Assembly (NCBI GenBank): GCA_041742255.1
Contig: JBGSIZ010000023.1
Location: 1 to 13,921 of the forward strand
Reading direction: 5' to 3'
Length of the DNA stretch: 13,921 nucleotides
DNA from: JBGSIZ01 sp041742255
Lineage (GTDB): Bacteria; Pseudomonadota; Alphaproteobacteria; Rhodobacterales; Rhodobacteraceae
The notes below the pieces were generated by a model. It searched no databases. It was not told the origin of the DNA and worked only from the letters and a program-made list of their open reading frames with translations. Positions 9,034 to 13,921 of this stretch are shown here, in pieces. The translations under genes and the position numbers were made by a program. Numbering within the stretch: the first letter of the stretch is position 1; each line of letters opens with the position of its first letter.

Positions 9034-9593
9034 TATCCGACCTCTTTCATGGTGTTCTGGAGTGCGCTGAGCTTCGAGCGGATCGAGGTGTCGATCATCT
9101 TGGAGCCAACCTTGACAACAAGACCGCCGATGAGGGTTTCATCAACGGTCGCTAGGATATTCACGTCTTTGCCCATTTTCGCCTTCAGCGTCTTGGACAA
9201 GGCATCGGTCTGGGCCTTGGTCAGGGCCTTGGCACTGGTGACCTCGGCGGTGACCTCGCCCTTGGCGTCTGCAATCATCGCGCGCAGGGCGGTCAGCATG
9301 TGCGGCAACACAAACAGGCGGCGCTTGGCGGCCAGCAGCGACAGCACGTTGGCCGTGTTGGGCGACAATGCCATTTTCTGGGCCACGGCGGTCATCGCAC
9401 CGGCCTGTTCATCGCGGGTATAGATCGGCGATGAAATCAGGTCGCGCAAATCGGCGCTATCGGCCAATGCGGCCTCAAGCGCGCCAATGTCCGCTTCCAG
9501 CGCGGGCAATGATTTGCCCTCTTGCGCCAGATCAAAAACGGCTGTGGCATAGCGGTTCGCAATGCCGGTTGAAATCGAAGCTGGTTCGGACAC
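9033..9593 (-). CDS. atpH: F1 ATP synthase delta subunit
   Basis: Peripheral-stalk subunit (OSCP type) that ties the top of alpha3beta3 to the b-subunits. The 186-residue length is normal. The N-terminal helical domain shows SISTGIANRYATAVFDLA (6-23), and the C-terminal part contains the conserved VDETLIGGLVVKVGSKMIDTS stretch. The start is a GTG at 9591-9593 (VSEPASIS, read as Met). It is supported by GGAAGGG at 9599-9605 with 5-nt spacing and by the family N-terminus. An in-frame ATG 27 codons upstream would add unconserved low-complexity residues. This is the first gene of the operon, behind about 320 bp without genes. Confidence 0.96.
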   Translation of the reverse strand: MSEPASISTGIANRYATAVFDLAQEGKSLPALEADIGALEAALADSADLRDLISSPIYTRDEQAGAMTAVAQKMALSPNTANVLSLLAAKRRLFVLPHMLTALRAMIADAKGEVTAEVTSAKALTKAQTDALSKTLKAKMGKDVNILATVDETLIGGLVVKVGSKMIDTSIRSKLSALQNTMKEVG

Positions 9594-9628
9594 GTCCACC
9601 CTTCCGATGTCTCTGGCCCCTGTCCCAT

Positions 9629-9645
9629 ACCCCTCTTGCAGGGGT
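9629..9645 (-). promoter_or_regulatory. hairpin in the atpH leader
   Basis: ACCCCT and AGGGGT form a perfect 6-bp stem with a 5-nt loop, ending 35 nt upstream of the atpH GTG. Flanking C-rich and G-rich runs (9613-9657) allow alternative pairings. There is no T-tract, so it is not a terminator. It may stabilise the message or affect its translation; that is inference. Confidence 0.35.
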
Positions 9646-9702
9646 CGGGGTGGGGCTGCTTGGCAGGCCATCACCCGGGGGCAAAGGCGCTAAATCAAGG
9701 GG

Positions 9703-9731
9703 CGTGTAGCAGAGCCTTTTATGTGGGGCAA
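9703..9731 (-). promoter_or_regulatory. possible atp operon promoter
   Basis: On the minus strand, TTGCCC (9731-9726) is followed after exactly 17 nt by TACACG (9708-9703). This would start transcription near 9696 and leave a leader of about 100 nt that includes the hairpin at 9629-9645. The -10 half is only a partial match. A second candidate -35, TTGAAA near 9760-9765, has no suitable -10 partner. Confidence 0.25.
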
Positions 9732-9915
9732 CCGCCTTGCACACCTATCTGTGACCCGTTTTTTCAATTCAGACGGGGCTGCGGGCCGGGTGCGACTTTA
9801 TGTGCCCCCGAATCAAAGGTGTATCGGGGATTAATCACGATTTCTTGGCACAACCCCGGCGGGATCGGCGCGAATCTGGTGCGCCAGCCGCAGCCCGCCT
9901 TGCCCCGTTCGTGGC

Positions 9916-10683
9916 TCAGGCCCCGTTGCGGTCCCGTCCCACGGGCTTTGGCTCGGGCACGCCCATCCCCTCCAACACACGCAGCGGCTTGCGGACGGCG
10001 GATGTCAAACCGGGACGGCGTGGGGCCACCACCTGTTTGGACACCTCGACAATCAAAACGCCCCCTGCGGCAAACACCGGTATATGACGGCCCCCGGTTT
10101 CCATCAGCGGGGCCAGACGGCGCCAGACGCGGGCGGTGGACGGCGGCTGATATAGGGTGGACATCGTGCGCTCGGTGACAAACCGGTGCAGGCGCAACTG
10201 TGCCTCCAACTGGGTCAGGGAATACGGGCGGCCAAACCCGAACGGAGTCTTGTCGGACCGGGACCACAGGCCCGCACGGTTGGGCACCACAAACACGGCC
10301 TTGCCGCCCGGTTCCAGCACGCGCCAACATTCCTCCAACACGGCGGCGGGGTTCTGCGATGTTTCCAACCCGTGCAACACCACCAGCCGGTCCACCTGAC
10401 CAGTGGGCAACGGCCACCACGTTTCCTCGCACAGCACGGCGACATTGGGCTGGCCCGCAGGCCACGGCATGACGCCTTGGGGACCGGGCATCAACGCAAT
10501 CACGCGGCGGGCCTGCCCCAGAAACGGACGCAGCAACGGCACGGTAAATCCGAACCCCGCCACCGACAGGCCCTTGGTATTTGGCCACATCGTCACCAAT
10601 TGATCCCGTATGACCTTTTGGGCGGCGCGCCCCAGCGGACTCCGATAGTAAAAATTCCGCAGGTCTTGAACGTCCAGATGCAT
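9916..10683 (-). CDS. class I SAM-dependent methyltransferase
   Basis: A 255-residue Rossmann-fold methyltransferase of the Methyltransf_11 type; substrate unknown. The SAM-binding glycine region is degenerate, SVAGFGFTVPLL (40-51). The later motifs are clear: LVVLHGLETSQNPAAVLEECWRVLEPGGKAVFVVPN (100-135) contains the strand-4 acidic/helix segment and the post-motif LEPGG typical of the family. GFGRPYSLTQLEAQL (149-163) fits the usual C-terminal helix. The last 35 residues are basic and proline-rich and look disordered. The ATG at 10681-10683 has GGAG about 12 nt upstream. It is divergent from gloB with 72 bp between; in Rhodobacterales these two genes are often neighbours (recalled). No membrane segment or signal peptide. 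Fold is confident, reaction is not. Confidence 0.85.
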   Translation of the reverse strand: MHLDVQDLRNFYYRSPLGRAAQKVIRDQLVTMWPNTKGLSVAGFGFTVPLLRPFLGQARRVIALMPGPQGVMPWPAGQPNVAVLCEETWWPLPTGQVDRLVVLHGLETSQNPAAVLEECWRVLEPGGKAVFVVPNRAGLWSRSDKTPFGFGRPYSLTQLEAQLRLHRFVTERTMSTLYQPPSTARVWRRLAPLMETGGRHIPVFAAGGVLIVEVSKQVVAPRRPGLTSAVRKPLRVLEGMGVPEPKPVGRDRNGA

Positions 10684-10713
10684 TGCGGCAACGGCTCCGG
10701 TGGGTCAGGGTCG

Positions 10714-10731
10714 GGTCACTCTGGGATGACC
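10714..10731. repeat. short inverted repeat between methyltransferase and gloB
   Basis: GGTCA (10714-10718) and TGACC (10727-10731) are inverted with an 8-nt spacer in the 72-bp divergent gap. This is the size and place expected for an operator, but five-base arms are easily found by chance. Confidence 0.2.
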
Positions 10732-10755
10732 ATAGCAACGAAGCGGATGAATGCC

Positions 10756-11523
10756 ATGCCTCTTGACCTCGTGACCGTGCCTTGCCTCTCGGACAACTAC
10801 GCGTTTCTGCTGCACAACCCGGACACCGGCGACACGGCGCTGTTTGATGCACCCGAGGCCGGGCCAATCCGTGCGGCCCTCGCAGACCGGGACTGGCGGC
10901 TGACCGACGTGATCCTGACGCACCACCATTGGGACCATGTGGATGGGCTGGGGCCCTTGCGGGACGAATTTTCACCACGGGTGATTGGCGGGGCGGACGA
11001 TGCACACCGCCTGCCCCCCCTTGACCTCGCGCTGCGACAAGGCGACGCGCTGACGCTCTGCGGGGCAGATGTTGCGGTGTTCGATGTGTCAGGACACACC
11101 ATCGGGCACCTCGCGTTTCACATCCCCGCCGCTCGCATGGCCTTTACAGCCGACAGCCTTATGGCGCTTGGCTGCGGTCGCCTGTTCGAAGGGTCGCCGG
11201 CGCAAATGTGGACCAGCCTTCTCAAACTGCGGGACCTGCCGGGGGACACGCTGATTTGTTCGGGGCACGAATACACCAGCAGCAACGCCCGCTTTGCCCG
11301 GTCCATCGACCCGGATAACGCAGCACTTGCGGCGCGGGCGGATCAGATCGGCGTGGCGCGGGCGGCAAATCAGCCCACCGTGCCGTCGCTTTTGTCTTTG
11401 GAACGGGCAACAAATCCGTTCCTGCGGGCGGATGTGCCTGAATTTCAGGCAAGTCTGGGCATGGCAGGGGCCGATCCGGCACTCGTTTTCGCCCATATCC
11501 GGGCGGCCAAAGATAATTTCTGA
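10756..11523 (+). CDS. gloB: hydroxyacylglutathione hydrolase (glyoxalase II)
   Basis: Hydrolyses S-D-lactoylglutathione to D-lactate and glutathione, the second step of methylglyoxal detoxification; cytoplasmic, binuclear metal enzyme of the metallo-beta-lactamase fold. The 255 residues match the family. Metal ligands are visible as THHHWDH (55-61), H114 in SGHTIGH, the bridging Asp133 in TADSLMALGCGRLFEG, and H171 in CSGHEYTSSNARF, which also carries substrate-contact residues. The C-terminal NPFLR (220-224) is the usual conserved end motif. I start at the ATG at 10756 (MPLDLVTVPCLSDNY); a second in-frame ATG at 10747 is possible and neither has a strong Shine-Dalgarno site. The glyoxalase I partner is not in the window. 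Confidence 0.95.
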   Translation: MPLDLVTVPCLSDNYAFLLHNPDTGDTALFDAPEAGPIRAALADRDWRLTDVILTHHHWDHVDGLGPLRDEFSPRVIGGADDAHRLPPLDLALRQGDALTLCGADVAVFDVSGHTIGHLAFHIPAARMAFTADSLMALGCGRLFEGSPAQMWTSLLKLRDLPGDTLICSGHEYTSSNARFARSIDPDNAALAARADQIGVARAANQPTVPSLLSLERATNPFLRADVPEFQASLGMAGADPALVFAHIRAAKDNF

Positions 11524-11595
11524 CAGCAAAACACCAGTCTTTCACGCCTTTGCACGGCACTGTTGCGGTTTGTGATGGGGCAAATGAAAAAAAGT

Positions 11596-11630
11596 CCTTG
11601 AAGGTTTGGGAATAACACCAAACTTTAAGG
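11596..11630. repeat. imperfect inverted repeat upstream of clpA
   Basis: CCTTGAAGGTTTGG (11596-11609) and CCAAACTTTAAGG (11618-11630) are inverted copies with one bulge and one mismatch or wobble, separated by 8 nt. The left arm contains CTTGAAG, which resembles the -35 box of heat-shock (RpoH) promoters, but no matching -10 is clear. It could be an operator, a promoter-overlapping dyad or an RNA hairpin; no T-tract follows. It is not the CIRCE sequence. Confidence 0.45.
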
Positions 11631-11681
11631 GGTAAGAGGCCACGGTCAGGACGGGGCCACATCCCTTCCCGACCCCCGATC

Positions 11682-11688
11682 AGAGGAG
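11682..11688 (+). promoter_or_regulatory. clpA ribosome binding site
   Basis: AGAGGAG lies 8 nt before a GTG codon at 11697 and fixes that GTG as the clpA start. Confidence 0.8.
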
Positions 11689-11696
11689 CACCAAAC

Positions 11697-13921
11697 GTGC
11701 CGTCTTTTTCGAATACGTTAGAGCAGTCCATTCACGCGGCCTTGGCGCTTGCCAATGCGCGTCGCCATGAACTGGCGACACTCGAACATCTGCTGCTCGC
11801 CCTGATCGAAGAACCGGATGCAGCCCGCGTCATGCGGGCCTGCGCGGTCGATATGGACGAACTGCGCAAAACGCTGGAAGAATTCATCGACGATGATCTC
11901 GCCACCCTCATCACCGATGTGGAAGGCAGCGAGGCCGTGCCAACGGCCGCGTTCCAGCGCGTGATCCAGCGCGCCGCGATCCACGTTCAATCCTCTGGCC
12001 GCAGCGAAGTGACCGGGGCCAACGTGCTGGTGGCCATTTTCGCCGAACGCGAATCCAACGCGGCCTACTTCCTGCAGGATCAGGACATGACCCGCTACGA
12101 TGCGGTCAATTTCATCGCCCACGGCGTGGCCAAAGACCCGGCATTCGGGGAAACCCGGCCCGTGACCGGTGCGCCCGAAACCGAAAACGAGGCACCCGAG
12201 GTGCCGCCGGGTGACGAAAAAGAAAGCGCTTTGTCGAAATTCTGCGTCGACCTGAACGTCAAGGCGCGCAAAGGCGACGTGGACCCACTCATCGGGCGCG
12301 AACACGAGGTCGAACGCTGCATTCAGGTTCTGTGCCGCCGGCGCAAGAACAACCCGCTGCTGGTGGGTGACCCCGGCGTCGGCAAAACCGCGATTGCCGA
12401 AGGTCTGGCCTACAAGATCGTCAACAATGCCGTGCCCGACGTGTTGTCGAAAACGACAATCTATTCGCTCGACATGGGCGCACTTCTGGCGGGCACCCGC
12501 TACCGGGGCGACTTCGAGGAACGGCTCAAGGCCGTGATGACAGAAATGGAAAAGCATGCCGATGCCGTGCTGTTCATTGACGAAATTCACACCGTAATCG
12601 GGGCCGGGGCCACGTCGGGCGGGGCCATGGACGCGTCCAACCTCCTGAAACCCGCGTTGCAGGGCGGCAAACTGCGCTGCATGGGGTCCACTACCTACAA
12701 GGAATTCCGCCAGCATTTCGAAAAAGACCGGGCGCTGGCGCGGCGGTTCCAGAAAATCGACGTCAACGAACCCTCGGTCGAGGATAGCGTGAAGATCCTC
12801 AAGGGTCTGAAACCCTATTTCGAGGATCACCACCACATCAAATACACAGCCGAGGCGATCAAGGCGGCCGTGGAACTGTCGGCGCGTTACATCAACGACC
12901 GCAAACTCCCCGACAAAGCCATCGACGTCATCGACGAGGCCGGGGCGGCGCAGCACCTGATCACAGAAAGTAAACGGCGCAAGACCATCGGCATCAAAGA
13001 GATCGAGGCCGTAGTGGCCAAAATCGCCCGCATCCCGCCCAAAAGCGTCTCCAAAGACGATGCCGAGGTTCTCAAAGACCTTGAAAAGTCGCTCAAACGG
13101 GTCGTGTTCGGTCAGGACCCCGCGATCGAGGCGCTGGCGTCGTCGATCAAACTGGCACGGGCTGGTTTGCGGGAACCGGAAAAACCGATTGGTAACTACC
13201 TCTTTGCAGGCCCCACCGGGGTCGGCAAAACCGAGGTGGCAAAACAACTCGCCGACACACTCGGGGTGGAACTCCTGCGGTTTGACATGTCCGAATACAT
13301 GGAAAAACACGCGGTATCGCGGCTCATCGGCGCCCCGCCCGGCTATGTGGGCTTCGATCAGGGCGGCATGCTGACAGACGGCGTGGATCAGAACCCGCAC
13401 TGCGTCCTTCTGCTGGACGAAATGGAAAAGGCGCACCCGGACGTCTACAACATCCTGTTGCAGGTCATGGACCACGGCAAACTGACCGATCACAACGGGC
13501 GGACCACCGATTTCCGCAATGTGATCCTCATCATGACCTCCAACGCCGGGGCCTCCGAACAGGCAAAAGAGGCGATCGGCTTTGGCCGCGACCGTCGCGA
13601 AGGCGAAGACACCGCCGCGATCGAGCGGACGTTCACGCCCGAATTCCGCAACCGTCTGGACGCGGTCATCGCCTTCAAACCCTTGCCCAAGGACACGATC
13701 CTGCAAGTGGTCGAAAAATTCGTGCTGCAACTCGAGGCGCAGTTGATCGACCGCAACGTGCATATCGAACTGACCCGGCAAGCCGCCGAATGGCTTGCCG
13801 ACAAAGGCTATGATGACAAGATGGGCGCTCGCCCCCTCGCCCGCGTCATTCAGGAATACATCAAGAAACCGCTCGCCGAAGAACTCCTGTTCGGCAAACT
13901 GACCAAGGGCGGTCTGGTCAA
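11697..13921 (+). CDS. clpA: ClpA, AAA+ unfoldase of the ClpAP protease (3' end cut off)
   Basis: Hexameric ATP-driven unfoldase that feeds substrates into ClpP in the cytoplasm. 741 codons are in the window and the frame is open to its end; given E. coli ClpA at 758 residues, only the last few dozen codons should be missing. The N-domain (about 1-145) has the double Clp-N repeat and the EHLLLAL motif (30-36). An acidic, proline-rich linker follows (about 155-178). AAA module 1 has Walker A GDPGVGKT (224-231) and Walker B VLFIDE (291-296). Module 2 has Walker A GPTGVGKT (505-512) and Walker B VLLLDE (570-575). The tripeptide IGF (627-629) is the expected ClpP-docking loop, and there is no ClpB-type middle coiled coil, so this is ClpA and not ClpB. 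The start is GTG, supported by AGAGGAG and by the MPSFS N-terminus usual in relatives. Its adaptor gene clpS is not beside it. Confidence 0.97.
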   Translation, partial: MPSFSNTLEQSIHAALALANARRHELATLEHLLLALIEEPDAARVMRACAVDMDELRKTLEEFIDDDLATLITDVEGSEAVPTAAFQRVIQRAAIHVQSSGRSEVTGANVLVAIFAERESNAAYFLQDQDMTRYDAVNFIAHGVAKDPAFGETRPVTGAPETENEAPEVPPGDEKESALSKFCVDLNVKARKGDVDPLIGREHEVERCIQVLCRRRKNNPLLVGDPGVGKTAIAEGLAYKIVNNAVPDVLSKTTIYSLDMGALLAGTRYRGDFEERLKAVMTEMEKHADAVLFIDEIHTVIGAGATSGGAMDASNLLKPALQGGKLRCMGSTTYKEFRQHFEKDRALARRFQKIDVNEPSVEDSVKILKGLKPYFEDHHHIKYTAEAIKAAVELSARYINDRKLPDKAIDVIDEAGAAQHLITESKRRKTIGIKEIEAVVAKIARIPPKSVSKDDAEVLKDLEKSLKRVVFGQDPAIEALASSIKLARAGLREPEKPIGNYLFAGPTGVGKTEVAKQLADTLGVELLRFDMSEYMEKHAVSRLIGAPPGYVGFDQGGMLTDGVDQNPHCVLLLDEMEKAHPDVYNILLQVMDHGKLTDHNGRTTDFRNVILIMTSNAGASEQAKEAIGFGRDRREGEDTAAIERTFTPEFRNRLDAVIAFKPLPKDTILQVVEKFVLQLEAQLIDRNVHIELTRQAAEWLADKGYDDKMGARPLARVIQEYIKKPLAEELLFGKLTKGGLV

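Larger units (their letters stand above)
9594..9915. other. gene-free stretch upstream of the atp operon
   Basis: No open frame in these 322 bp looks like a protein and no tRNA is seen. On the minus strand it holds the 3' flank of the methyltransferase gene and then the leader and probable promoter of atpHAGDC. A weak CCCCGA/TCGGGG inverted repeat (9806-9811 and 9824-9829, loop 12 nt) lies near the middle and lacks a T-tract, so I do not call it a terminator. Confidence 0.6.
11524..11696. other. gloB-clpA intergenic region
   Basis: These 173 bp have no credible open frame. There is no classical terminator with a T-tract after gloB. The second half carries an A-rich run (11587-11593), a large imperfect dyad (11596-11630) and the clpA ribosome binding site. 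Confidence 0.6.

Noticed and set aside
7600..9423. A 607-codon plus-strand open frame opposite atpA and atpH
   Set aside because: Same low-complexity composition and fully antisense to genes with clear motifs; no ribosome binding site.
9806..9829. Inverted repeat CCCCGA/TCGGGG as a terminator of the methyltransferase gene
   Set aside because: Only six pairs with a 12-nt loop and no T-tract on either strand.
9764..11005. A 413-codon minus-strand open frame across the methyltransferase and gloB start
   Set aside because: The methyltransferase frame at 9916-10683 has the domain motifs; this one has none and overlaps gloB antisense.
11601..11626. The dyad before clpA as a rho-independent terminator of gloB
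   Set aside because: The stem is AT-rich and is followed by AAGGGG, not by a T-tract.
11596..11630. A CIRCE (HrcA) operator before clpA
   Set aside because: The arms do not match the TTAGCACTC/GAGTGCTAA consensus.
11718..13781. A 687-codon minus-strand open frame
   Set aside because: It is the antisense shadow of clpA, which shows both AAA modules on the plus strand.

Overview
The window reads as chromosomal housekeeping DNA from a GC-rich alphaproteobacterium, most likely a member of the Rhodobacterales (Roseobacter group). The F1 part of the ATP synthase stands alone as atpHAGDC with no F0 genes beside it, an arrangement typical of this lineage. The protein sequences of prs, ribF, the YcgN-like protein, clpA and the small H-type lectin also look like those of roseobacters. 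The assignment rests on recalled family and synteny patterns, not on a search.

Layout, left to right. (1) Positions 61-2497, plus strand: a compact operon of ribF (bifunctional riboflavin kinase/FAD synthetase), a YcgN/UPF0260-type cysteine-cluster protein that overlaps the ribF stop, and an L-threonine aldolase that starts directly after it. (2) Positions 2504-3103, minus strand: a DsbA-fold protein of the 2-hydroxychromene-2-carboxylate isomerase type, ending 6 nt from the aldolase stop and divergent from prs. (3) Positions 3219-4235, plus strand: prs (PRPP synthetase). (4) Positions 4245-4595, minus strand: a stand-alone H-type lectin domain protein. (5) Positions 4718-9593, minus strand: the F1 operon atpH-atpA-atpG-atpD-atpC, closed by a strong hairpin terminator at 4668-4695 and preceded by a gene-free stretch of about 320 bp holding its leader and presumably its promoter. 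(6) Positions 9916-10683, minus strand: a class I SAM-dependent methyltransferase, divergent from gloB (glyoxalase II, 10756-11523, plus). (7) Positions 11697-13921, plus strand: clpA, the ClpP-partner AAA+ unfoldase, cut off by the window end.

The genes cover core metabolism and energy: flavin cofactors, PRPP for nucleotide and amino acid synthesis, ATP synthesis, methylglyoxal detoxification and regulated proteolysis. Several starts are GTG and are fixed by Shine-Dalgarno sites and homology (atpH, atpG, clpA). The many long open frames opposite ribF, ltaE, prs, atpA/G/D and clpA are antisense shadows produced by high-GC codon bias.

I found no mobile element, CRISPR array, tRNA, rRNA or defence system, and nothing that I would call a new biological system. 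The points most worth a second look are the lectin gene wedged beside the ATP synthase operon, the large imperfect dyad in front of clpA, the hairpin in the atp leader, and the unknown cysteine-cluster protein coupled to ribF.
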